Assembly (NCBI GenBank): GCA_022113835.1
Contig: JAILWY010000025.1
Location: 6,526,501-6,590,500 of the forward strand
Length of the DNA stretch: 64,000 bases
Reading direction: 5' to 3'
From: Atopsyche davidsoni
Taxonomy: Eukaryota; Arthropoda; Insecta; Trichoptera; Hydrobiosidae
The translations under genes were made by a program, and so were the position numbers. Shown here piece by piece: positions 35,101 to 46,317 of this stretch (positions are counted from its first letter, which is position 1; each line of letters begins with the position of its first letter). The notes beneath the pieces were generated by a model, which saw nothing but the letters and a program-made list of their open reading frames with translations, did no database searches and was not told the origin of the DNA.

Positions 35101-36025
35101 TCGGCAGTCCAAAGTGTGTGAATGCTTCGAAGATATTAAGAACGTCATCCAAGCCGGTGACAACAGACAGTCCATGTCTCTGTACGAATTGTATATAATG
35201 ATAAAAATTATCAGTTTGTTGGATCCCATGGTCCCAACGAAGCCCGTTGATAAACATAATGAAATCTCAGCTAAAAATATGATTATATCCTCGTTCGCAT
35301 TGAAAAACTACACTTATGGCTCCCAGTCAGACTATCATGAGGTAATATGCTGTTAAAGTTTTACAAAGTAGTAGTTAATGCCACCAAAAAGTGACTTAAA
35401 AGTCGTTCGGCACTTCGGCATGTCTTATCTGGTTGAAATTCTAACACTGAAGAAGAATCTAGTTATTAAATATCAAACAATTTACAAAATCTACATATTC
35501 ACTACCATATATTAAGTGTAACTGTATTATTTAAATGGTTTTTTTTATATATAGAGGTGTCTTATTCACTCGGCTAAATATTATTAATCAAACTACAAAT
35601 TCTAATCTACCTTCACGATTGCACAATTGTGGATGATGCCGGTGTCTCGAATTGTCCTCATTAACCTCTTACAATAATATATCACATTCTATAAATTTGT
35701 AAAAGGTTAAAACGAGCTTTAACACTTCGTACTCACGCCAATCCTAGAATTTGCGACAGCTGTTTCTTAAATTAACACAAGCCTGAATCCGCATATAGTT
35801 AGCTTACTCTTTGTACTAAAACGTCTAAATTAATATCTGTAATATTCCAACTATCCCAATTGTTATAGCAATAATTAAATTAAATTTGTGATGTCTCCTA
35901 ATTTTGTCAATTTGAATTTTTAGATACGAGCCCTTCTTGATTACCTGAAAGTTGCATGGCAAGAAGAATCTGACAATAATGAAAATCACTATAATTGTTT
36001 GAATATGTCTGACACATCCCCGTGA
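32193..36025 (+). CDS. Unrecognised six-exon gene downstream of TERT (442 residues)
   Basis: Exons 32193-32225, 32301-32513, 33791-34144, 34535-34732, 34913-35341 and 35924-36025 join to 1329 nt with no stop until TGA at 36023. All five introns are GT..AG and phase 0, which chance would hardly give. The first ~150 residues are polar: a basic stretch NKQVRQELRKLLKQSK (35-50), then serine/threonine-rich sequence. From about 175 on, the chain looks alpha-helical and hydrophobic (SVQVALWLISISETDYLLRR 177-196; FFCHILIACSILLDRKC 221-237; FTTRLAKHLLYRTLCDLVG 308-326). There is no signal peptide or clear membrane span. An all-helical scaffold protein is possible. I do not recognise the family and assign no function. 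An AATAAA follows at 36065. Confidence 0.85.
32514..33790 (+). other. Intron 2 of the unrecognised gene
   Basis: The 1277-bp largest intron (donor CTG|GTATGT, acceptor CCTTTCAG) has an AT-rich body. A GC-moderate stretch at about 33080-33350 is open in places on both strands but has no splice-linked coding signal. Confidence 0.75.
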
Positions 36026-36064
36026 TTAATATTTTTGATTGGCATATGTACTTGATGTAATTTT

Positions 36065-36070
36065 AATAAA
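36065..36070 (+). terminator. Polyadenylation signal of the unrecognised gene
   Basis: Canonical AATAAA lies 39 bp after the stop codon, followed by a T-rich stretch. It supports the 3' end chosen for the six-exon gene. Confidence 0.7.
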
Positions 36071-38383
36071 CATTTCCTTTATTTATTTTTTGCTGATGCT
36101 TTCATTCAACCCATTTGAAGTGGATAAAATCAGAGAGAGTATATTTGGCCAGATTGGAAGATTGGAAGACCACGTCTTACAACTGTTTGACAAAGAATAC
36201 GTATTGTGGTGATTCCACCCCCTGCCTATGCTAAAATTCTAAATATAATAAGCTTAATTAAATTAGAAGCGAACGTTATAAAATTCCTAGTTATAAATTT
36301 CCCTGAAAACTTTTACAGTGACTGCCAACCCAACGCTCCCTAATTTTTTTCGACAATCTAATTCCGCGTACTCTTTATGACAAAAGGCGAGTCCTATGAG
36401 TCCAACATTTACAGGATAACGAAAACGAATCTACTCTGAATTCAACCAATCAAATCTGAACGAGAGTCAAAGAAACGAAATCCGTCAATACAAAAACATT
36501 TTCTGCTGCAATTTTGTTAGGACTTGCAATCTGTCTCGAACTGAAGAGAACTCCTTGTGTTTATTTTTAAAGTTGCGGGCCGCCAAAGGCAGGACACCGG
36601 ATGATCTGGAACGTTGGACGACGGTGTCGCCGAGTAATTTATATGTTCTGGAACAAGGGAGATTAGCCCTTTCTGCGTAGTAAGAGATATGATGAGATTG
36701 TTTCTGTATTGTAGACTCACTTCCCCAGCTCTCAATGCAACTAATTTACTCTCTACGGTTAGTACAAAATTTTGGTACGGTCGACTCGGACACTCACGTT
36801 TTCTCCGAAGATCAATTATTGTTCCGCAACGGCCGTTAGAAAATTATACACCCTAATCTGAATTAGAGACTTTCACTCCGATTGTCGCCTGATATCAGGT
36901 TCACCCAGTAATTATGAGCTAACCATAATTACCCCTAACTTGACCCTTTTTAATATAAACCGAACGCTCTCCTTTGTTCAACGCACAAACAGACGCTAGT
37001 GTTAATGTCGCTAATTACCGCCTCAACCTGCTCGGCAAACGCAGACGCACACAAATATATATTACCCGAATACTCAAAATAAAATACGCCTAAATATCTA
37101 ACATATAAAATATTTCTTAATATCAATAGGTGCCCGATAATAATCCGAAACCCAAGTCCGCCGCAACCATATAGCGTGGTATAAAATCTTTCGTGAGTGT
37201 AAATTCCCCTCCCCTCGGCTGAGGGAAACGTAAGCTACTCGGTTACACGATCGCGTATTTTCTCCAGATAAAATACAGAGCATATAAAAGAATATAAGGG
37301 TAATTGATTGATCTCAGGTGGTCCGTGAATTGCGATTGCAAGCCCCTAAAGAGATTTGCTGTAAGAACAATGCATCCTAAACATTTAAAATTAATATAAA
37401 CTCAAATTAAATATACCATAAAAATACCCAATACGATTTAACTTAGACGCCTATTATATGACCATATAATTAAATAATAATAACGTAAATTATAAACTTA
37501 TCCTAGATTTAGACGCCGCGACGAACTCAATAAAATTAAAATTAACCTAGAACCTTACTTAACAATTATCAATATCAATTATTAACAATTATTATATAAC
37601 ATTAATCGAATAACGAAGCTGGAAGAAATAACACATAATAACACGCACATACACGTTCATAATAATCAGCGTATAAAATAAATTGAAACTCATCCGTCTG
37701 CTTCGATGTTCCAGCTCCCCGCTCGGCAGCATCCCTTAACCACCGAATCTACATTTAATTAAAGATTCGAAATAATATCTAATTATTTGGTATTTAAAAG
37801 AGACGCGTTCATCCGGGACGTGACTGCTCGCCTTTGTCCTCTGCACCAGGAGGACCCGTCTGCTCCGGCGATGACGATTGAATGCCCCATTTTTGCGTGC
37901 CCTTGCGCCCTCGAGCCGCTCTCACTACCTGCGGCCCCTACATTCCAGAAATAATGTCAACCATGTGTTGCACACTTGAGATGCCCTCCGTCCTACGAAA
38001 GCGACCCAAGCCGTATCTTCAGCCCGCGAAGTTTGAAATAGCGTCCCGCAAGATAAATTTGAATAATTACATAGTTCTTTATTTGCGACGCTTCGAATTC
38101 ACGAATCGTCACAGCATGTTAATTGAATTTATTTATTTGTCTTGACATACGACTGATTATTGGTTCAGACAATCCTATCCATTTTTATAAGATTAACTTT
38201 TAATTTCAATCAATGCCGGCGCCATCAGACTTATTTTACCATAGATATTTTTGACATAGACAATATAACATACCATAGAGCTACATGATTATATAAACCG
38301 TAAATTGGTTTTATTCCAACTTCTTTATTATTTGAAGATCATATTTTTGCTAGCATACTTGGTATAGAGACAGATTCTGGCTG

Positions 38384-38388
<5 letters not shown>
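36071..38388. other. Intergenic, no gene recognised
   Basis: Mixed composition with GC-moderate patches (36570-36640, 37190-37260, 37800-38020). The frames present are short and lack domains. No known repeat family of this window was found here. Confidence 0.4.

Positions 38389-38438
<50 letters not shown>
38389..38438. repeat. (TA)n microsatellite
   Basis: About 25 TA units ending in a short TG stretch. Unlike the one at 42372, it is not next to a retroposon end. Confidence 0.95.
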
Positions 38439-38439
<1 letters not shown>

Positions 38440-38444
<5 letters not shown>

Positions 38445-39739
38445 ATGTTCAAGGTCACATTGTCTTTTTTAGAGTTCTGGCAACACTCCCGAGTATATTC
38501 GTATTTGAACGGTAGGCGTCAGGTTTATAATTGAACAATTAAAATATGTCTAAAGATTATTTATAATCGATTAGTTTAATTCTGATGGCTTTCTCGGCTA
38601 GGCTAAAAAGCGAAAAATCGCCCATTATGAAAGATAATTCAAGGCTAAATAAAGATAGCATTCAATTCAAGATTAGATGTCGTATGGGACGACGAATTAA
38701 GTGTTACAAAAAAAACCCTGTCAGGTCGCCAGTCAGCAACAGAAAGGCGACCTGGGATACGTGTTTTGAGTTATTTATTCGAGCCTTTGTACCTACGTAC
38801 ATACTTGAAAAACCCGCATATATATTATTTCATACTTACTACGTAGCATGTACAATAAAATATTAGGTAAATTGAAGGCAATGCACCCCGAGAAAGTCCG
38901 TTGCAGAGTCTACTTGTGATGATCAGAAAGGATTTATAGAATCTCTCAGGTCGAAGAAACTGCTTAAAAAACTTGTCATTGATTAGTGAAAGTTCAGCGT
39001 TTATTTTTACAGCGAGCGTGACCGAAGACAAAAGCTTATTTAGACTAGAATTCATAATAAAAAAAGGCTCGACATTCCGATAAACCTTTGAGGTTAATGT
39101 TATTCATCAGATATAAACCGTGCGACTTCACATACTGAAACCACGCTTTAAATCAAAGTGACCGCTGTTTTACAGCCACGTGTTATAAAATATATCCATA
39201 TATTTAAAAATAAAACATTAATTTATATCAACACCGTTTATTTTAAATAATAATAAACAAACAATTAAATCTGCAAAAAATCAAGTTAAATCAACTCATC
39301 ATAAGTATTGTTTATATTTTTTTAATCAAATCATGTTTTTGAACCCTCGCACAGTCTTATTCCTAATAATAAATGTAATATATTAATATCAAAGAAACAT
39401 TTTTATATAAATCTCATGTCTCACTTTAAAAACGCGTAACCCACATATTGTAAGCCCCACAACCTGCGCGCAGGATCAGAACTATTGAAAATTTAACATA
39501 AAATAAATTCACCTGTAGCATTTTTCGCTAGAATTAAAAAAAAAAAAATTTAAAGGGTTAACCCAAATGATTTGTCATTCTAGCTGATTACGATCGATTT
39601 AGTCCTTTTTGAAGCGGACTTTCGGAAGCTAAGCTAAGTTTTTAATAGAATAAAAATGTTGTCAGTATTGTATCGGTGTTTTTAAAATAATTTATCAATT
39701 ATTATTTTAATAGTAAAATATTAATTAATAAATACATTA
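38440..39739. other. Intergenic AT-rich DNA, nothing identified
   Basis: A 93-codon open frame at 38585-38866 is lysine/arginine-rich without domain features and is not called. Confidence 0.4.
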
Positions 39740-39925
39740 TTTTTGTGATTTTCCACGCGTTTTAATTGCTTTTAGTTTTTATTGTTAACCGCTTTCGCCA
39801 ACCTTCCATGTTGGCGTTATAAAAACAATAAATCACTCAAGTGTCTTATTCTATGTAAAATATTAAAATGGAAGTCCACCAAGTAAGCTGTGTCAAAAAT
39901 ATTGATTGGTTAATTATAGTCAAAT
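39740..39925 (-). repeat. Fold-back family member, copy 3
   Basis: On the minus strand: GCCAACATGGAAGGTTGGC (a perfect five-base hairpin stem) followed by GAAAGCGGTTAAC. The flanking AAATCACTCAA and AATATTAAAATGGAAGTCC segments match copies 2 and 4. Confidence 0.6.
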
Positions 39926-40107
39926 AAAATTAGAAACCTGTCCGATAAGCACCACCAAGTATGGCTAATTGAAATTTAAAGGTAATTCACTAATAAAACA
40001 TTTGTCAATCCGAATAATCTTCCAGCTCGCTGCGCAAATCGTCGTTCAACCTCAATTTGCTTATTATCGGAAATATAATAATAAATTATCAAAATATCTT
40101 TTTTTTC

Positions 40108-40330
40108 AGGTGCCACTCTTATGGTGACCATCTCGCTGAACGTATTTCTATGGGGAAATAGTGTAGCGAGTCCCCGGATCCTTCTACAACGCAGTTTTAT
40201 ATTCGAAGGACTGTGTATTGCTGCTGTCCAATAGCATTATTATACAGTCCTTTTAGATGTGATATTCCATCTGCAGCAGTCTGCAGAAACATCTACAAGG
40301 TATGGTCTTCCCAATAATTTCGATCCTTTA
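40108..40330 (-). repeat. SINE-like retroposon, copy 4
   Basis: It shares GGGGAAATAGTGTAGCGAG, CGCAGTTTTATATTC and GTCCAATAGCATTATTATA with the copies at 5683 and 42411. The 3' end (plus-strand start) is diverged. Confidence 0.6.
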
Positions 40331-40374
40331 CACACGCTCAGCGTATATATATAAACATAAAAAAAATAAACAAT

Positions 40375-40800
40375 GGTTGTCAGCAGAGTTAGTAGATTTA
40401 GATATTTGGGCAACAGCTGGAATCATGAGCAGGAAATTAAAAGGGATTGAGACAGCACACAGGACGTTTAATAATTTGAGGAATGTACTGTGCTCAAGAG
40501 GTATACAGTAACACTGAAATCTCGCTGGAGATTCACCAAGTGTTATGTATATAGGAGAATTTATAGGAAAATCCTCCAAACACCATGAGAGAGTCTTGCA
40601 CAGAATGCGCAAAGAAAGACGTTGATAAAGAAGCGGAAGGTCTACTATTTTGGCCACATTTTTCGTATCAACAAATGTAGCATGCTCCAGCTGATTGTCC
40701 AAAGAAAAGGGAAGTTCACATGGATGCAGAATTTCGTCAGTGAGACTGGCTCAGAATAGGAGTTCGAGAAAATGGTCACCAACCACCTATGATTATCAAA
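40375..40800 (+). pseudogene. Degraded non-LTR retrotransposon reverse transcriptase, C-terminal part
   Basis: Conceptual fragments in shifting phases read RFRYLGNSWNHEQEIKR, LKSRWRFTKCYVYRRI, KRKVYYFGHIFRINKCSMLQ and QNFVSETGSE, ending in the ATGGTCACCAACCACC 3' end. The order FRYLG, EIKR, LK..LKCYV, YFGHI.R, L.L.I matches the end of RT domains in RTE/CR1-like non-LTR elements. Stops and frameshifts make it dead. It ties the widespread ~60-bp 3' end in this window to a LINE family. Confidence 0.65.
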
Positions 40801-41660
40801 GTATGCACGTTTATAGTATCAAAACCGTTTATTTTTATTGTATGTATTATATACAGTGTGCTTCGTAAATATGCTCGAATAGCTGAAACTGAAAACGTGG
40901 ATGCCCGAAGGCTTTCAGCACTTAAATAAATCGATACAGCCTCGCTTTAATGTGCGCCATTACACCTCTAATATTGTCTTCACAAAGCAGCGTTTTTCTT
41001 TACGGCCGTAAAAATTGATTTGATGGTGTTTACATACATAATTAAACCATTCAGCAGGTATGGGCGATGCATGGTAAAACCATGAAATAGCCCAAGCGGC
41101 CTACCATTCAAAATGCCCTAATTTTTTCTATGTCGCATACCTGGGTAACAGTAATTTTCGCACATTCTCAGCGGCGGGTCGTGAAGAGGCATCGATTTCG
41201 CGGGCGGAATAAATTTATCAATAGAAAAAAATCTCATAAAGATGTCCGAAGATGTTTTATAATTTTCGCACAAAAACAGTGGCGTAGAAAATTTTAAAGT
41301 AAATTTTTTGTAAATAAACTTAAAACTGTTTTAATCGCACGTGTAAAGAATATATATAATACTAAAATTAAGTTCAAAATATTAAATAAATATTCAATAT
41401 TATTAAGGGAGCATTTTGAGTGTTAAAAAGTTTGCGTAGAAAAATAAATAATATCATATACTACGAAATAATATAAACCCAGAGAATTGGTTTTTTTTTT
41501 CGCACCGCCACTGGCCAGTTAGCCATAACAGAGGCGCACCCTCTTTTCTGTGGGCGCATCGATTTCGTAAAACAATATATGTAATGGGCTCAACTTTATA
41601 TTTTTATATAGAAGAATTTATGTCGCTTAAAAAAAATTGTATAAATGTATATATATATAT
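40801..41660. other. Intergenic, no gene recognised
   Basis: AT-rich with a few GC-moderate patches (41040-41200). No domain or exon series was seen. Confidence 0.4.
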
Positions 41661-41669
41661 TAATACATT

Positions 41670-41830
41670 TCTCAAAGTCCTCTCCTCAGAGAAGGTTGGT
41701 GACCATTTCCCTGAACAAACATTAATCCTGAGCCAGTCTTATTAATTCAGCTGTACTCCCAGCTTCCAGTCGCTGGCATGAATTCCGCATCCACGTATGT
41801 CTCTTCCTTCCAATCCCCCTTTATTTATTT
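41670..41830 (-). mobile_element. Truncated non-LTR 3' end
   Basis: Inverted 3' end of the LINE: CTCTCCTCAGAGAAGGTTGG, GAGCCAGTCTTATTAATTCA, CTGGCATGAATTCCGCATCC. A TATATATATAT stretch lies on its tail side. Confidence 0.65.
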
Positions 41831-42368
41831 ATTTTTTGACAATTGGCTGTAATAATTTTCATTGTTTTACCACAGTTAGGAGTTTTTTTGACTCTCACTT
41901 ATGACGCAGTCAATCCATGGTGTTTTAATGATTCTATTATAAACCCACATTTCTACCGCCTTGATGCTGCATCAAGTGTCTATATAAAGAACAACTGAGA
42001 CGGCATAACATCTAGTGAATATCCAGCGAGTTTTCAGTGTTAGATCTCTGCCACATGATACTTGAATCAGCCGATAGCGCCTTTAATAAATATATTTTTT
42101 TTATTATCGTTTTGTCTCAGTTGGCAACTCACAAGAGACCGCTTTTGACCAGCTGCCATTCGGTTGTCAGTTGTGTCGCTTCAGGTGTAGGCGGCTTGAT
42201 ACGACGAAAAAAAAACCCCACAAAAACTAGACAGAATTTTCACTGCCAAGTTCTTCTCCTATGGCCTCAGGACTGCTCCGACAGATTGTTCTGATCTCAA
42301 TAATCCAGCATGGGCGTGGTTCGGATACCAGATTGGTGAGGCTTCAATCAGTGCGTCATACTGTACTA

Positions 42369-42371
<3 letters not shown>
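41831..42371. other. Intergenic, no gene recognised
   Basis: It contains a variant of the dispersed GTCAGTTGTGTCGC...GTGTAGGCGGCTT motif at 42167-42200. No coding exon was supported. Confidence 0.4.

Positions 42372-42410
<39 letters not shown>
42372..42410. repeat. (TA)n microsatellite at a retroposon tail
   Basis: About 19 TA units directly before the inverted 3' end of the next element, so it is probably the element's own simple-repeat tail. Confidence 0.9.
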
Positions 42411-42412
<2 letters not shown>

Positions 42413-42680
42413 TATTCATCAAGTGCCTATCCTCAGAGGAGGTTGGCGACTATTTCACTGAGCATATACTCATACTGGGGTGTTCATGGTTTTCTAAGGG
42501 GGAAATAGTGTAGTGGGTCCTTAGGTTTTTTTACACCGCAGTTTTATATTGCTGCTGCCCAATAGCATTATTATATAATCCTTGTCTTACAAAAGCTCTT
42601 GCGTTAAGATCTGATACTCCTTCTGCATCAGGAGCCTTCCCATCTCAACAAGGTACTTCCTAAGTATAAAATATAATACT
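42411..42680 (-). repeat. SINE-like retroposon, copy 5 (fullest)
   Basis: The longest copy. From the tail side: CATCAAGTGCCTATCC, GGTTGGCGACTATTTC, GGGGGAAATAGTGTAGTGGG, CCGCAGTTTTATATTGCTGC, GCCCAATAGCATTATTATA, GATCTGATACTCC. It shares only the first ~60 bp with the LINE family, and the rest is its own body. Confidence 0.7.
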
Positions 42681-42957
42681 CTCAGCAACACAGGGGCGGT
42701 CATTTATTCGAGCCTTCGTTCCTAGAAGCTTGAAGCAAGGAAACCCTATTTGAGCACTCGTACCCATACAACTACAATATCGTAGTGTAGAAACCCATAG
42801 GCATGAATAAACCATGCTTTTTGCTGCATTGCCGGTGATGGAAACTGTCAGGGCGACTCGAGTGACATGCTAAAGAGTAGCGAACCCAATAATTATAATA
42901 TAGCGATAAATAGATAGTCATTGCGTGCTAACCCAATAATTATCTATTTATCGCTTT

Positions 42958-43045
42958 AAATTGCCTCTTCGCGGACTTGAACTTGCGGTTTCGGTATTGA
43001 TATTACCAAGTCAGCCATGTATATTTAGTTTTCGTGACCAATAAA
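42958..43045 (-). repeat. tRNA-related SINE head, minus strand
   Basis: Read on the minus strand it gives TGGCTGACTTGG (A-box-like) and, about 30 nt on, AAGTTCAAGTCCGCG (GTTCAAGTCC fits the B-box consensus). The following region is not structured as a full tRNA. A tRNA-derived SINE, different from the family at 334. Confidence 0.5.
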
Positions 43046-43186
43046 AATTAGGCAGATTGCATTCATCGATGCTTGCTCAAATAAATCTGCACAATTCGTC
43101 TCGCCATTGACTCTGCGAACAGAAAAACACTATTCTCTTATACAATACATTATTTATATTGAACGATTTTAAATATACTAGAATAA

Positions 43187-43385
43187 ATACTTCAGTGATT
43201 TTTCCACTTGTTAATTTTTATTGGTAACTGGTTTCGCCAACCTTTCACTTTGGCATCATCAAACTGATACGATCTTCGCCAATAAAAATTAACATGTTGA
43301 AAAATCACTCAATTATTAAATTCTATTTAAAATATTAATATGAAATTTCATCAAATACTCTCACAAATATTGTTTATTTATATTT
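43187..43385. repeat. Fold-back element, copy 4, with hammerhead-like core
   Basis: Arms 43193-43224 and 43279-43310 are inverted 32-nt copies with few differences. The loop on the minus strand reads GATGATGCCAAAG, loop, GGTTGGC, then GAAACCAGTT. The tail segment to 43385 matches copies 2 and 3. Of the four copies this is the one where both arms survive. Confidence 0.72.
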
Positions 43386-43884
43386 AATGAATCCGCATTT
43401 TCACTCATACAGGCATATTGAGTACAAAATATGTATTAGATAATCGATTCACAAATTAAACATACTAAAATATAATATTTATATATATATCTCCATATCT
43501 TGTTATCTCGTCGTACAGAAAAACTCTTTTCTACTATTAATTATTATAAAATACTGAATGAATCCGCATTTTTCCGATATAAATAAATTATATTATTATC
43601 AATCCTATGGCTTGAGATAAACTTTAATAAAACACTAAGTTAATCTAGACATTAAAAAGCTTTTGAGTTGTAGCTGTTTTGAGGCTTTAAGACTTTTAAG
43701 CCATCTTCAATACGAAAAATCAAGGGTTTTGAAATGTGACTTATGGGAAAATCTTTAAAATACCATGGGTTGACCGTTTCACTGATAAGTCTTGCATAGA
43801 CAATTATGACATATGACAACTCCCTACGATGATACATTTTTTTTTAAAACAATAAATAAAGCATACCAAGAATAAAATAAAGAG
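43386..43884. other. Intergenic AT-rich DNA
   Basis: Contains, on the minus strand near 43660-43720, a GAAGATGGCTT...AAGCCTCAAAAC segment resembling a decayed version of the hairpin core in the fold-backs. No gene. Confidence 0.4.
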
Positions 43885-43970
43885 GCATCGAAAGGAGGAG
43901 ACTAACGTGGATGCGGAATTTATGCCAGTGGCAGCACAGCCGAATTAGTAAGACTGCTCGGATTAACATT
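43885..43970 (+). mobile_element. Truncated non-LTR 3' region
   Basis: Sense segment ACGTGGATGCGGAATTTATG, CCAGTGGCAGCACAGCCGAA, TTAGTAAGACTG. It encodes the end of the RT-bearing ORF in related copies and stops before the last ~50 bp. Confidence 0.6.
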
Positions 43971-44689
43971 GATTCCATTTGAAAAAAACCATGCTTTTAT
44001 AAAATCAATCATTTCGTTTTTTGTGAAAATATTGTCTTCTGATAGCAAAAAGATTTTTAATTCAAAGCTCTTTAAATATTTATTTATTTTTGGCTACATT
44101 TAACGTTTTTAGAATTGATCGATTCTCGTTGTGCTTTTGGTTTTGTTTCTTCGCTTATATTTATTGGAGCGTGATGGGAATTATTGTTAACGCCTTTGAA
44201 ATTTTATTTTCAACAGAATATTCACATATTTTTTCCTCTTTTGTGGACCCGAGGGACATTGTTTTAAATCGTAAAACAAGTAAAAACAGTAATAATAATA
44301 AAAGTGCGTGATTCCATTTACGCCTTATAAAATAAACACAGCGACCGCAACCGATTTATTTTAATATGCCAGTGGCGTGCGGTTTATTTAAAAAAAATTT
44401 TTTACGTCAAATCAATGTTTAATAATAAAATTATAAATATTAAATACGGCTCAATAAGCAAGAGATAAATTTACTAATTAAGTGGTAATTAATTCAGAAC
44501 AAATTCATTACCTATGTTTGATTTTCTTACGATTCAATAAACTGCTCAAAAATTTATAAAAGATTTAAAAAAAAACTCATGACGAATTTTTAACATATAA
44601 TTATTATAATTAGTAAAAAAAAATAGAAAAACAATATATTTTTAAGCAACCGATTCACGAATAAAATGATGAAAAAATTATATTAAAAA

Positions 44690-44760
44690 TTCGTGACACG
44701 GGTGGTGTTCGAGCCTACACCTTCCAGGGCTATCGCTTTTGGTGAGGTTGTTCAGACTAT
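44690..44760 (-). repeat. tRNA-like SINE fragment, minus strand
   Basis: On the minus strand GGAAGGTGTAGGCTCGAACA and CCACCCGTGTCACGAA form a T-arm-like, B-box-containing end. It resembles the fragment at 47935-48010. Confidence 0.4.
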
Positions 44761-45859
44761 CTATAGTTTACGTTTTTTTGTATTTTAAAATATTTAAAAT
44801 AAATATTTTTACGCACGCCACTGCTTATTCTTTTGCTTTGGGCTGTTTTAGTGAAGCTTATAACTAAAGAAACTTATTACGATTGTGAAAAGTACTTATT
44901 TGGTTTAACCGAAGAATCGATAGTAAATTGAAATACAAAAAACATGATTTCTGTTTTGAGTTGATAAAATAGTTACAATAGTATTATTTTAAAATAAAAG
45001 TATATTTAATAATGATTAATTCAATACCTAAATAAATTAATAATAAAAACATAAATAACCCTTTTTTCTAGTAAATTATAAAAAGTATAAAGATATACAT
45101 AAAAATATTTGGACAGTCATTCTGTTTATCATACTTGTATATATCAAAATAAAAAAAATCTATTTAATCGTGATCAATAAATAAATTTTAAAAGATTTTT
45201 GTATCTGAGCCGATACTTTGAATAAACAGCGAAATCGAATAGCCTAGAGGCTAGGAGATTACGACCATTTCGATAACTTCAGTAGCTCACAAACCGTTAA
45301 AAAAAAAAACCAGTTTGTAATGAATAAACAAGAAATTTTTTTTCAAAAATATTCAATAATTTATTTCAGCGAATTAATCGAATTACTGAAAAATCAACTG
45401 TGCCCAACGCATTTTCATAAATACTTTACTTTACTATAACTGATAGTTACACTTTTTTAAAACAAACCAAAGCTTGACAGTAAATTTATTTCCAATTAAA
45501 ACATTCTTTCATCAATTATCTCACAAAACCTCAATTTCAAGAAAACCTGAAATATTAGCATAAAAAGACATTAAAAATGAAACTTCATTCCATAAACGAG
45601 ACCGAATTGCCTTCACTTGCTTGTTTAGCATAATTTAGATTTAGAAATTAAATCAGACACATGCATGGTCTTAATTTTATTATTTATACTAATATGTATC
45701 AAACATTTTCACACATAGTTCTAAATTATTGTGAATTGCTTCATATTTAGTCCAATTAACTTTTATATACTACATACTAAAGAAAAGAAAATATTGCTTA
45801 AAAAATGGGGTTTAAATTAAAAATATACTTTGTTTATTTAAACTGTGTTTTCTACTTTT
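44761..45859. other. Intergenic AT-rich DNA, nothing identified
   Basis: No repeats or exons recognised. Confidence 0.45.
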
Positions 45860-45985
45860 TGGATGACTCTCTTCAGAGAAGGTTTGTGATCATCTCATTG
45901 AAGATATTCCTATGTCTGTTTATGGTTTTTTTAGGGGTAATAGAAAAAAAAGGAAAGGTATGCTGCCCAATAGCATTATTAAAAA
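45860..45985 (-). repeat. SINE-like retroposon, copy 6 (diverged)
   Basis: It retains CTCTTCAGAGAAGGTTTG, TGTTTATGGTTTTTTTAGGG and TGCTGCCCAATAGCATTATT in the family order. Confidence 0.6.
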
Positions 45986-46317
45986 AAAATTATGCATAAA
46001 TAATGCACGCCTTTTTATAATTCTTCTAAAGCGACGTAAATAAATTATTTTTTGTTTGTGTGGAAAAAAAACACTGCAAAAAACGAGAGAACTGATACCG
46101 AAAAACGATTACACTTTGTTTATGGTACGCAAAATGGCGACTGATTCGGCGGATGTGGAACGAAGCGACGCACTTCTGAACGGGTCTGAAACCAGTTGAT
46201 TAATCGCTCTAATTGTTCATAGGTCAGGTTAGGCGCTACTCGGGAAGATGTGGGAATTCGAAGCCTTGCGCATTTTTTACTACGGCCAGACGTGGCCTTA
46301 TATAACTGAGCGAAACA

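Noticed and set aside
40328..40702. 124-codon minus-strand frame
   Set aside because: It is the antisense of a decayed non-LTR reverse transcriptase remnant on the plus strand.
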